Part shown: positions 8,259 to 16,308 of the stretch, piece by piece
Position numbering within the stretch: the stretch's first letter is position 1
Layout of the letters: each line of letters starts with the position of its first letter
Assembly: GCA_900539175.1 (NCBI GenBank)
Contig: UQAW01000069.1
Span: forward strand, 1-21,307
DNA length: 21,307 bases
Origin: an uncultured Lachnospiraceae bacterium
GTDB lineage: Bacteria > Bacillota > Clostridia > Lachnospirales > Lachnospiraceae
Direction of reading: 5' to 3'
Made by a program: the position numbers and the translations under genes
The notes under the pieces: generated by a model
The model's input: only the letters and a program-made list of their open reading frames with translations
Databases searched by the model: none
What the model was told of the DNA's origin: nothing

Positions 8259-9734
8259 CTATTTTTTTCGCTCAGTTTCCCTGAATTCCCGCGGCGTGAT
8301 TCCTGTATACTTCTTAAATACTTTCGAGAAATAGTTGGAGTTGGAATAACCGGTATGAAGCGCCACCTCCGTCACCGTCCACTCCCTGCTTCTCAACAGA
8401 CTTTTCGCCTTCTCCATACGGATTCCTTCTATATAAGCTGTAAGATTGACCCCTGTCCTCTCTTTAAACAAGGTCGACAGATAACTTACACTCAGACCAT
8501 ACCGCTGTGCAAGCTCTGCTGCATTCAGCGAATCTCCATAATTATTTTCTATATATTCCTTTATCTGAACTATGGCATCGGCGGAATCCTTTTGCTGAAC
8601 AATGTTCAAAAGCCTGCTGATGAGACTTCTGAGATTCATTTTCAAATCTTCTGCTGTATGATATACCAGCAGGTAATCCTTACTTCTAAAATCATGCAAC
8701 AAAATATTAAAATCCATGTCATTGCTTGCTTCCTTAGGAAGATGGCACAGCAAAACCATGATCTCGTCGATTCCCTCCTCCATCACTTTTACAGGATTGC
8801 TCTCCTGAATCAGGATATCCACAATTTCCAGCAGTTCCTCTTTTACACGGTCAAACTCCCTCTTCCGTATCCGACTATAGATTTGTTCCAGTTCTGTCTG
8901 TATCTGGCTTTTTCGCTCCTCAACGCATCTGTTTTCCCATGAGGAATGTGTAATAATTTTATTCTGCGAATAAAACATTTTCCGTTTCAGAAAATAAAGG
9001 CTCTGCGCAATGCATTCCTTAAAATTTTTCCGTTCAAAAACCTCTGACACAGACGCCCACATCCCCGAATCCTGCATTGCATCCATAACTATTTTCACGC
9101 ACCTGCGCCCTGTTTCCTGCTTTCCTTCTTCCATATTGATTAAAAACACATGACAGGTACTCCGGGAACAGTTCCGCAGGAAATACACAAAACAGTTTTC
9201 GTATTGTTCCATCTGGTTCCGCACAATCACTTCAATTCTTTCTCCGCATTCCTCGGTCTCCGAATAAAAAGCTGCTGCCACAACATTACGATATCTTAAA
9301 ATAACCTCCTGCTGCAGTTCTTCCACTTTAATGCTCTGAGACATACGCTGTAACTTTTTCTCATTTTTCCTGTGCAGCAGTTTGCCCAACTGTTTCTCCA
9401 GTTCCTCCTTCTGAATAGGCTTCAGAAGATATGCCTCCACCCCAAGGTCGATGGCTGTTCTGGCATAAGTAAAATCACTGTATGCACTCATAATGACGTA
9501 ATCAATCTCCGGATGCTTTTTCTTTGCCTCCGAGATAAAGTTCAGTCCATCCATCTTAGGCATACGGATATCTACCAGTACAATTTCCGGGCAGAAGGTA
9601 TCCAGAAGCTCCAACGCTTCCATACCGTTTCCTGCCTCCTCCAGTTCCGTGATTCCAAACTGCTCCCAGTTTATCCGATTCCGTATACTCCTGCGTATAA
9701 ATCTTTCATCATCCACAATCATCACTCTGTACAT
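8259..9734 (-). CDS. YesN-like AraC-family response regulator (kinase-linked copy)
   Basis: This 491-residue regulator has a receiver domain at about 1-120 (D8/D9 pocket in IVDDE, phospho-acceptor D55 in VLVDIRMP, S in VIMSAYS, K in LLKP), a long linker, and a C-terminal AraC/XylS domain (NAAELAQRYGLSVSYLSTLF; VTEVALHTGYSNSNYFSKVF). The frame can be extended two codons to a TTG at 9740, but the ATG at 9734 is better placed after GAGGG about seven bases upstream. It lies 57 bases after the YesM-like kinase, its obvious partner. It is likely phosphorylated by that kinase to activate transcription of the transport and hydrolase genes. It is a full-length paralogue of the regulator at 4332-5810, with a near-identical second helix-turn-helix. 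Confidence 0.94.
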   Translation of the reverse strand: MYRVMIVDDERFIRRSIRNRINWEQFGITELEEAGNGMEALELLDTFCPEIVLVDIRMPKMDGLNFISEAKKKHPEIDYVIMSAYSDFTYARTAIDLGVEAYLLKPIQKEELEKQLGKLLHRKNEKKLQRMSQSIKVEELQQEVILRYRNVVAAAFYSETEECGERIEVIVRNQMEQYENCFVYFLRNCSRSTCHVFLINMEEGKQETGRRCVKIVMDAMQDSGMWASVSEVFERKNFKECIAQSLYFLKRKMFYSQNKIITHSSWENRCVEERKSQIQTELEQIYSRIRKREFDRVKEELLEIVDILIQESNPVKVMEEGIDEIMVLLCHLPKEASNDMDFNILLHDFRSKDYLLVYHTAEDLKMNLRSLISRLLNIVQQKDSADAIVQIKEYIENNYGDSLNAAELAQRYGLSVSYLSTLFKERTGVNLTAYIEGIRMEKAKSLLRSREWTVTEVALHTGYSNSNYFSKVFKKYTGITPREFRETERKK

Positions 9735-9791
9735 GACCAATCCCTCATTTTGTAATCCTTGATATTGCCCATGTGCGATTGCACTGTTTTT

Positions 9792-11573
9792 CTATTCCTG
9801 CTCACACTCTGTGTTCGTCACCGTAACGGTATCCATGTAGGAAAAGGGTATCTTCATGGATATACAGGTTCCTTTTCCTTCCTTACTGAATATTTCAAAG
9901 GAATAACCTTCTCCATAGAAAAGTCTGGAACGGAGATGTACGTTTAATATTCCCAGGCTTTTATACTGTTCAATATATTCCAACGGATGTTCTTCCGTCT
10001 TTTTCAGACGATCATTCAACTCCTTCAGCTTTTCTTTTGGTATTCCGGTTCCATTGTCATAGACCATAATAGAAACTGTATCCTCTTCCTTTTTAATCCG
10101 GATTCTCAGCATTCCTCCTGATTCCACATCAGCCAGGCCATGGGACACCGCATTTTCCAAAAAGGGCTGCAGGGTAAACTTTAAAATACGACAATCCAGA
10201 CACTCCTCGTCCACATCGTAATATACTTCAAATCTATCCTCAAAACGTATCTTTATCACAGTTACATAGTTTTTGATCTGCTCCAGTTCTCCGGCGATAA
10301 CCGTGACATTCTCAAATCGTGTATTATAGCGCAGCATCACACTCAGACATGTGCTCACCTCAATGACTTCATCATCGAGCCCTTCGCTCGCAAGTCCCAT
10401 GATAGTTTCCAGAACATTATAGATAAAATGAGGGTTAATCTGCTGTTGAAGCGCCTTAATTTCTGTTTCTTTTACAAGAAGCTGTTCCGCCTCCACACGC
10501 TTTATCAGCTCATCAATGCGCATCATCATCTCGTTAAACTCCCGGATCAGAATACTGATCTCGTCCTGTGTCTCTGCCTGCACCTTGGTCTTAAGGTCTC
10601 CTCGTTTGACCTGCTCCATCCCCTCCACAAGCCGGGTAAAATTCACCGTGATGATAGAAAAACATTTCTTGGAAATCAAAAGAGTAAATCCTACAATGAT
10701 CAAAAGCAAAGACAATAACACCGGGATCACCCGATTCTGATTCTGAAGAATTTCTGCCTTGGAGCTGGCCAGACAAAGATACCATCCGGTACTTTCCAGA
10801 GTCCCATAAGTAATCATGTAGTCTCCATTCTCATAGGTTCCCTCTATGTTTTCTTCCAGTACCTTAGTCGGAACCTTGATCGGGGATGAGGGCTGGGGGG
10901 CTTGGTCCGATAACGTATAAAACAGTACGTTGCCATCTCTGTCCAGAATCGTTGCCCCGGCAATTTTACTGAAGCTGTGGAGGAACTTCTCTTTCAGATA
11001 ACTCATGTGCATATCAATCTTCAGATACCCCACCGCATTGGAGCTGTAAAGATCCTCTATTTTATAGACACAGGACTGAATTCCTCCATCCTCATCTGTT
11101 TCTTTACCGTCTGACAGCAGCACTTTTTTATCTCTTGTCCATATAATTTCCTGATACCAGTCGGTATAGCGATAATCTGAAACAGGGATCGCCCTTTCAC
11201 TTTCCTGAATGGAATACTTGCTTGTCCAGTTTCCGGATTTGTAAAAACTCATCTCCAGTTCCGGATTGGAATAATAATACTGACTTTCTATTCCCCGGAG
11301 CAGCACCATATCTGATACCGTATCCTGACTTTTTCTCATGAGATGAATCACATCCCGGTTATAGATAATGGCGTTTGCAATATTATCCACATTCTCAAAA
11401 TACTGCCGCATCGTGACCATATTCGATTCCATCAGCCCCTGCCGCAGATCCTCCGCCTGTTTCATTGCATTATCGCGCATGATTCCGTATAAAAACATGG
11501 CTACAATGAGATTCGACCCAATAATGATAAGAATAAGATATTTCAAAAACCTTCTTGTGATTGTCTGCTTCAT
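9792..11573 (-). CDS. YesM-like sensor histidine kinase
   Basis: This 593-residue membrane kinase has transmembrane segment 1 at about 12-32, an extracellular sensor region at about 34-281, transmembrane segment 2 at about 283-300 and a HAMP domain at about 302-355. The LytS/YesM-type His_kinase domain has the phospho-acceptor H382 in LQQQINPHFIYN. The ATPase domain carries the N box FLENAVSHGL (N474), the G1 box VYDNGTGIP and a G2-like SLGILNVHLRSRL. The frame extends upstream to 11681, but that part overlaps the preceding gene; the ATG at 11573 (MKQTITRR) follows a GGGGGTG ribosome site and places the first membrane helix correctly. The start lies 40 bases after a sugar-binding lipoprotein. 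The kinase probably senses a sugar outside the cell, directly or through that lipoprotein, and phosphorylates the next gene's product. Confidence 0.94.
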   Translation of the reverse strand: MKQTITRRFLKYLILIIIGSNLIVAMFLYGIMRDNAMKQAEDLRQGLMESNMVTMRQYFENVDNIANAIIYNRDVIHLMRKSQDTVSDMVLLRGIESQYYYSNPELEMSFYKSGNWTSKYSIQESERAIPVSDYRYTDWYQEIIWTRDKKVLLSDGKETDEDGGIQSCVYKIEDLYSSNAVGYLKIDMHMSYLKEKFLHSFSKIAGATILDRDGNVLFYTLSDQAPQPSSPIKVPTKVLEENIEGTYENGDYMITYGTLESTGWYLCLASSKAEILQNQNRVIPVLLSLLLIIVGFTLLISKKCFSIITVNFTRLVEGMEQVKRGDLKTKVQAETQDEISILIREFNEMMMRIDELIKRVEAEQLLVKETEIKALQQQINPHFIYNVLETIMGLASEGLDDEVIEVSTCLSVMLRYNTRFENVTVIAGELEQIKNYVTVIKIRFEDRFEVYYDVDEECLDCRILKFTLQPFLENAVSHGLADVESGGMLRIRIKKEEDTVSIMVYDNGTGIPKEKLKELNDRLKKTEEHPLEYIEQYKSLGILNVHLRSRLFYGEGYSFEIFSKEGKGTCISMKIPFSYMDTVTVTNTECEQE

Positions 11574-11613
11574 AAACACCCCCGCAGAAATATTCCTGAA
11601 ACCAATTTCATCC

Positions 11614-12888
11614 TCACCTTGCCCGCAGTTCTCTGAGCTGCTTCTGAATGTTCTCAAACGTATAATCCAATTCCTGCTCATCCTTCATATAAAGCGCCAC
11701 TTCATTCTGCATGATTGCTATCCCTCCATTATATAAGCCCCCTGCCTTTCTCTCCACCGGCATATCATTGGTAAAGAAGCATTCCGAATGCTCCGGCGTT
11801 CCTGCAGCCGCCAGATAGCTCTCCTGTATCGCCGGAGACTGCCAGGAAGGCACTGCGCCGTTCTCTGTCAGAATCTGCGCTCCTTCCTCTCCTATGCAGA
11901 ACTCCATAAACTGATAGGTTTCTTCCGGATATTGAGACGAAGCCGACATCGTAACAACTGACGTATTATAGACCTCTGATGTTCCGGCTTCATCCCAGAC
12001 CGGAAGGCTTGCCACATCATACTCGATTTCCAGTCTCTGATTATGAATTTCCCGATTCAGGATATTCACTTCATTGTCTTCGCCAAAATACATTCCCAGT
12101 CTGCCCTCCAGAAACAGTTCGTTATACCCGCTCCCGTCATCTTTCCAGTCAACATAGGGAAATGTTGTGGTAAATTCCTTTGTAAATTCATGGCACCACT
12201 CCGCAGACTCACGAAATGCTTCCAGATCCTCCGGATCAAAGGGATCTTCCGCTCCTCTTGTGCGTGCCGGAAACATCCACCACAGACCGGGACCCTCAAA
12301 ACCCAAAGAACCATAGATCTTCCTGTTATCTTCCCAACCGGTAAGCCGTTTTGCTGCTTCTTTATAATCTTCCCATGTCCAGCCGTCCGCGGGCACATCC
12401 ACACCGTTCTTCTCGAAAAGCGTCTTATTATAATACACACATATCTTCCCCAGCCTGTACGGGATCATATAATATGCACCATCATCCGCCATTTCTTCAT
12501 ACCAGCGGCAGTAATATGCTGCCTCCTCTGTCCCCTCGTACCACGGTCTGAGGTCTTTTAAAACTTTCTTATTCCTCCATATAGCCGCCTCCCCGGCGCT
12601 TTGAAAGAAAATGCAGTCCGCCTGCACTTCTCTGTTTTTGATCCGCATCATCTGCTGCGTATACTCTGAATTTGGTATCAGATGGATTTCAACAGACAAC
12701 TCCTTATTTTTCTTCTGATAAGCATCTACAAGAAGCTCCAGATTTTCTTTCTCACTCTGTCCCGCATATACCTGCAGCACAACCGGAGGGGCATCCTTGT
12801 TTTCCAGATCCTCTTCCTTCCCTCCGCACCCGGTCAGGGCTATCGCCGCCTGGACGGTCAGTATCAGATAACATAGTCTCTTTCTCAT
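11614..12888 (-). CDS. Extracellular sugar-binding lipoprotein (second copy, kinase-linked)
   Basis: This protein of about 424 residues is a family 1 extracellular solute-binding protein. An N-terminal lipoprotein signal ends in lipobox LTGC (C21), and the mature part begins with an acidic linker and VVLQVYAGQSEKENLELLVDAY, typical of maltose/multiple-sugar binding proteins. The frame can start at 12900, but that ATG has no ribosome site; the ATG at 12888 has GGAG six bases upstream and gives a better signal peptide. It is only weakly similar by eye to the other binding protein in this locus. It is separated by 82 bases from the permease genes before it and by 40 bases from the kinase gene after it. 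It may be an alternative binding subunit for the transporter or a ligand-presenting partner of the kinase. Confidence 0.9.
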   Translation of the reverse strand: MRKRLCYLILTVQAAIALTGCGGKEEDLENKDAPPVVLQVYAGQSEKENLELLVDAYQKKNKELSVEIHLIPNSEYTQQMMRIKNREVQADCIFFQSAGEAAIWRNKKVLKDLRPWYEGTEEAAYYCRWYEEMADDGAYYMIPYRLGKICVYYNKTLFEKNGVDVPADGWTWEDYKEAAKRLTGWEDNRKIYGSLGFEGPGLWWMFPARTRGAEDPFDPEDLEAFRESAEWCHEFTKEFTTTFPYVDWKDDGSGYNELFLEGRLGMYFGEDNEVNILNREIHNQRLEIEYDVASLPVWDEAGTSEVYNTSVVTMSASSQYPEETYQFMEFCIGEEGAQILTENGAVPSWQSPAIQESYLAAAGTPEHSECFFTNDMPVERKAGGLYNGGIAIMQNEVALYMKDEQELDYTFENIQKQLRELRAR

Positions 12889-12970
12889 CTTCCGCTCCAT
12901 TTTTTTACACGAACACGATTTTCTTCCTGCCTACATTGTAAATCTTTATCAGAGAAACTTCAAGGAGTCT

Positions 12971-13813
12971 TTATCCTTTTAATCCGCTTGCACTGATACC
13001 CTCTACAATGTATTTCTGGAAACAGAAAAAGAGTATCACCGGCGGTGCCAGAGACAATACGCTCATAGCGAACATCGCTCCCCAGTCCGTCATGGACGTC
13101 GGGTCAGAGAATAATTTCAGTGCCACAGACACCGTATATTTTTTCGGTGAAGTTAAATATATGAGCGGTCCGAAGAAATCTTCCCATTTCCAGTAAAACT
13201 GAAAAATAACAGAAGTCGCGATAGACGGCTTGATCAGCGGCAGAATGACCCTGGTATATACCGTAAATTTACTTGCTCCGTCCAGATATGCCGCTTCATC
13301 CAGTTCGATCGGAATAGACCGGATAAACTGCATATGCTGAAATATGAAAAACGCACTTCCGAACCAGAGAGGTATAATCAGCGGCAGATATGTATTGATC
13401 CAGCCCAGTTTATTGAACATAATATACTGCGGAACCATAACCACCTGTGCCGGCAGCATCAGGGAAATCATAATCGTAAAGAACCACGCCTGTTTGAACC
13501 GGAACTCCGTTCTCGCAAATCCATATGCCACCAGCGGACATGACACTACCGTTCCCAGCACACACAGCAGAACAACAACGAAGGTGTTGAAGAAGAACGT
13601 AGCAAATGATATTCCTCCGAATCCCCTCCATCCATTGATATAGTTCTCTATTTTAAATTCCCAGGGGATCAGATTTGCCGCATCCACAAACACCTGCGTA
13701 CTGTCTTTCAAAGAACTGGACAGCATCCATACGATTGGATAAAGTGAGGTCAGTGCAAACAAGATACATGCCACATGAAATACGATACTTCCGATTTGTC
13801 TTTTCCTTTTCAT
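12971..13813 (-). CDS. ABC sugar transporter permease, MalG/UgpE type
   Basis: This inner-membrane CUT1 permease of about 280 residues has six predicted membrane segments. It carries the EAA-loop motif EAAYLDGASKFTVYTRVILPL, which contacts the ATPase, and ends SGLKG as MalG-type proteins often do. The ATG at 13813 shares one base with the stop codon of the preceding permease (TGATG); a GTG three bases earlier (13816) is also possible, and GGAGG serves both. It forms the channel with the permease at 13813-14712, importing an oligosaccharide delivered by the lipoprotein at 14840-16207. No ATPase gene is present, so a shared MsmX-type ATPase elsewhere in the genome is expected. Confidence 0.94.
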   Translation of the reverse strand: MKRKRQIGSIVFHVACILFALTSLYPIVWMLSSSLKDSTQVFVDAANLIPWEFKIENYINGWRGFGGISFATFFFNTFVVVLLCVLGTVVSCPLVAYGFARTEFRFKQAWFFTIMISLMLPAQVVMVPQYIMFNKLGWINTYLPLIIPLWFGSAFFIFQHMQFIRSIPIELDEAAYLDGASKFTVYTRVILPLIKPSIATSVIFQFYWKWEDFFGPLIYLTSPKKYTVSVALKLFSDPTSMTDWGAMFAMSVLSLAPPVILFFCFQKYIVEGISASGLKG

Positions 13814-14712
13814 CACTTCTTTCCTCCGCTTTCATAATAAACCCATGCATTTGAACTTTTGAATGCCAGAGCGGTAAAAAACAGAACGATTACCAGCAAA
13901 ATACAGGACAATGCCGATGCATATCCCATATTGAAATCCTTAAATCCTTTTTGATATACATACAGCTGATAAAACAGCGTTCGATTCATCGGTCCACCGT
14001 TGGTGACGATCAGTCCCTGTGTGAAGGTCATAAATCCATTGATCATCTGCATAATAAGGTTGAAGAAGATAATCGGTGACAGAAGCGGAAGTGTGATTGA
14101 AAAGAAACACTGCACTTTATTCGCTCCGTCCATCCTCGCCGCCTCGTAATAAGTAGAAGAGATATTCTTAAGACCTGCAAGGAAGATCAGCATAGGCGAA
14201 CCGAACTGCCAGATTGCCATCAGGATCAGAGAACCTAACGCGGTTGACGGATCTGCCACCCAGGAAATATCCATATGGATTCCGGTAATCGCTTCAATCA
14301 GCGCGTTAAAAGCGCCGTCTCTGGAAAATAAATTTCTCCACATCACGGCTACCGCCACGCTTCCGCCGATAATTGACGGAATATAGAACAGCGTCCTGTA
14401 AATTCCTATTCCTCTCCTTTTCTGGTTCAGAAGCATCGCCACCAGAAGAGCTGCTATCAGCTTCAATGGAACGGATACCAGAACATAGATAAATGTTACT
14501 TTCAAAGATGTAAGAAACTTTTCATCTCCGTTAAAAATTTCAGTATAGTTATGAATACCGATCCACTCCGGTGCGCTGAGCATATTATATTTGGTAAAGG
14601 AAAAATAGATCAGACAGATAAATGGAATCAAGGTCAGCACAGTAAATCCAAATATCCAGGGCGCTACATAGAGATAGCCCTCATACTGCTTTCTAAACAT
14701 TTTTTTCTTCAT
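13813..14712 (-). CDS. ABC sugar transporter permease, MalF/LplB type
   Basis: This 299-residue CUT1 permease has six predicted membrane helices, the first in YVAPWIFGFTVLTLIPFICL near residues 15-34. It carries the EAA-loop EAARMDGANKVQCFFSITLPLL and the typical late block LIVTNGGPMNRTLFYQLYVY. GGAGGT lies four bases before the ATG. It follows the binding-protein gene after a 127-bp gap that holds a long hairpin, and it overlaps the next permease gene. It resembles the LplB-type subunits of aldouronate transporters in Gram-positive bacteria, which suits import of acidic xylo-oligosaccharides. The exact substrate cannot be read from the sequence. Confidence 0.95.
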   Translation of the reverse strand: MKKKMFRKQYEGYLYVAPWIFGFTVLTLIPFICLIYFSFTKYNMLSAPEWIGIHNYTEIFNGDEKFLTSLKVTFIYVLVSVPLKLIAALLVAMLLNQKRRGIGIYRTLFYIPSIIGGSVAVAVMWRNLFSRDGAFNALIEAITGIHMDISWVADPSTALGSLILMAIWQFGSPMLIFLAGLKNISSTYYEAARMDGANKVQCFFSITLPLLSPIIFFNLIMQMINGFMTFTQGLIVTNGGPMNRTLFYQLYVYQKGFKDFNMGYASALSCILLVIVLFFTALAFKSSNAWVYYESGGKK

Positions 14713-14777
14713 AGTTACCTCCGGTCAATTATACAATGTTTCCTCTGGAACCACAGCCGCAGACTGCCTTTGTCTGT

Positions 14778-14844
14778 AATAAGCTGCAAGGGCGGAGGCT
14801 TCTTTTACTCTGCCCCCGCCCTCTGCCGCTCTCTACAGCTTATT
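14778..14844 (-). promoter_or_regulatory. Long intercistronic hairpin between binding-protein and permease genes
   Basis: In the transcript, AATAAGCTG (14844-14836), which contains the binding-protein stop codon, pairs perfectly with CAGCTTATT (14786-14778). Nested inside, AGGGCGGGGGC (14822-14812) pairs with GCCTCCGCCCT (14799-14789), 11 bp with one G-U pair, around a 12-base loop. No long U tract follows, so this looks less like a full terminator than a stabilising or attenuating element, as often seen after sugar-binding-protein genes, which need more product than their permeases. Confidence 0.7.
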
Positions 14845-16207
14845 TTATCATGGCAGCTTCTGCTATTGCGTCGTATGCCTCCTCCGGAGTTACATCTTTA
14901 TACATCATTCTTTCTTCGTATTCCTGAATCAGTTTCTGGATTTCACTGCTGCCCTCCATGGACGGCGCATCATTGGCAGAACTGTAATCCACTGCCTGAT
15001 CCGTGATATCCGCTACCTTTTTCTGCTGATCTGTAAAGGTATCCTCCATATTTTTACGCACTTCACTGGAAGCCGGGATACCTCTCTCTGCCTTCAGCAG
15101 CTTGTTCGCTTCCACATCATTGATCAGAAAATCGATCAGTTTTGCGGCAGCTTCTTTATTCTCGGACTTGCTGGACATGCAAAGGTGGAGTGAAGCCGGA
15201 ACCATCGTAGCCTCGCTGTTTGTTGCTCCCGGGAGAAGAATCATCTTCAGATCTTTCTTCGCCGCATTCGCAAAATTGGCATACTGAGATGCCGGGATAA
15301 TATTTACCGCAGATTCACCTTTTACAATCGTATTGTCTTCCGGTCCGTTTTCTGCCTGTGAGACATCATATGGAGGAATAAGCCCTGCATCCGCCCATCT
15401 TAATTTCATGTTATAAAAATCCACAAAGGTTTCTTTTGAAAATCCAATCAGACTGTCGCCTTCCGGTGCATAAACGCTTTCTCCCTGCTGCCTGCACCAA
15501 TATTTCAATACATCGCCTTCATACTCGACAAAGTCTGCCGCCGCATATTTTCCTGTGGCCTCTTTGAGTTTTACCAGATCTTTTTCCAGCGCCTCCCAGG
15601 ACTCATATCCGTTTTCCGGTATTTCCAGTCCGGCTTTTTCATACATATCAGGCGCCACAAGCATAGCCCTTGTGTTAATTCCAAATGGAAGTCCATACAA
15701 TTTTCCATCTACCTTTCCTTCAGAGATCAGATTATCAGAAATAGCAGACAGGTCAATCAGCCCTTGCTCCGCATAGCTGTCCAGAGGTTCCACAATTCCG
15801 CCGTCCATAAACTGCTGAAATTCTCCGGCACCTATGTAGCCCTGGTATACATCCGGTACATTGTTCGCTGTGGATGCCACCGACAGATTTTCCCAGTAGG
15901 AGTCCCACGGGTAAAAGCTTGTTTCCACTTCGATATCCGGGTTCTTCTCCATAAATAACTCCACGGCCTCATTTGTCATATCTGCTCTCTCCTGGCCGCC
16001 CCACCATGCAAATCGAATCGTTGTCTTTTCCCCGTCTGTCTTTTCTCCATCTGTTTTCTCTGATTTTGCATCCACGCTGGCGCTGCTTTCATTTTTCTGA
16101 TCTTCATTATTTTTCTGATCCGTATTACCACTGTTTCCGCATCCGGCAAACGCCCCTGCAGCCATTACGGCTACCAGTGCAAATGCCATTACTTTCTTCT
16201 TCATCAT
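14840..16207 (-). CDS. ABC transporter sugar-binding lipoprotein (main, permease-linked)
   Basis: This 455-residue family 1 solute-binding lipoprotein has a signal with lipobox FAGC (C23). A low-complexity, hydrophilic linker contains a short TDGEKTDGEK repeat, and the binding fold begins TTIRFAWWGGQERADMTNEA. Other family-typical blocks are VPDVYQGYIGAGEF and KLYGLPFGINTRAML. The first of two adjacent ATG codons is taken as the start because GAGAGGA lies about ten bases upstream. It would be anchored outside the membrane to capture oligosaccharide for the two permeases downstream. The gene is preceded by an AT-rich 101-bp gap with its own predicted promoter and followed by a long hairpin, which together would allow it to be the most abundant product of the transport operon. 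Confidence 0.95.
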   Translation of the reverse strand: MMKKKVMAFALVAVMAAGAFAGCGNSGNTDQKNNEDQKNESSASVDAKSEKTDGEKTDGEKTTIRFAWWGGQERADMTNEAVELFMEKNPDIEVETSFYPWDSYWENLSVASTANNVPDVYQGYIGAGEFQQFMDGGIVEPLDSYAEQGLIDLSAISDNLISEGKVDGKLYGLPFGINTRAMLVAPDMYEKAGLEIPENGYESWEALEKDLVKLKEATGKYAAADFVEYEGDVLKYWCRQQGESVYAPEGDSLIGFSKETFVDFYNMKLRWADAGLIPPYDVSQAENGPEDNTIVKGESAVNIIPASQYANFANAAKKDLKMILLPGATNSEATMVPASLHLCMSSKSENKEAAAKLIDFLINDVEANKLLKAERGIPASSEVRKNMEDTFTDQQKKVADITDQAVDYSSANDAPSMEGSSEIQKLIQEYEERMMYKDVTPEEAYDAIAEAAMIK

Positions 16208-16267
16208 ATTCTTTTTTCCTCTCTTTCTTATATGTTTTATTATTCTTATTTTATATGGCTTTTATTT

Positions 16268-16308
16268 TTCAGAATATAAAAATTTTTCGATAAAACAGGT
16301 AATTTTTT
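16268..16308 (-). promoter_or_regulatory. Predicted promoter/operator of the transport operon
   Basis: The AT-rich 101-bp gap after the GH115 stop codon contains a -10-like TATTCT (16271-16276) or, two bases over, TATATT (16273-16278), about 60 bases before the binding-protein start. Upstream is TTTTATCGAAAAAT instead of a recognisable -35 box. The 28 bases 16268-16295 align without gaps to 4261-4288 upstream of the giant SLH gene (20 of 28 identical). The -10 boxes are aligned, and 63 versus 59 bases separate them from the start codons. The region is AT-rich, which raises the chance of accidental similarity. Confidence 0.4.

Noticed and set aside
8235..8942. 235-residue plus-strand open frame opposite the kinase-linked response regulator
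   Set aside because: It is the antisense shadow of a clear AraC-type regulator; the predicted protein is rich in Phe, Leu, Ile and His without a domain pattern.
9735..9791. Small GTGC/GCAC hairpin between kinase and regulator genes
   Set aside because: A 4-bp stem without a T tract is expected by chance and does not support a terminator.
11574..11681. N-terminal extension of the sensor kinase
   Set aside because: These codons overlap the end of the upstream lipoprotein gene and would put 36 polar residues before the first membrane helix; the ATG at 11573 has its own ribosome site.
14712..14760. TATAAT-like box just before the MalF-type permease
   Set aside because: The match overlaps the region right before the ribosome site, would leave almost no leader, and has no -35 box at the right distance.
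16070..16140. Short repeated coding segment after the lipobox of the main binding protein
   Set aside because: The TDGEK-type repeat is ordinary low-complexity lipoprotein linker sequence, not a mobile or regulatory repeat.
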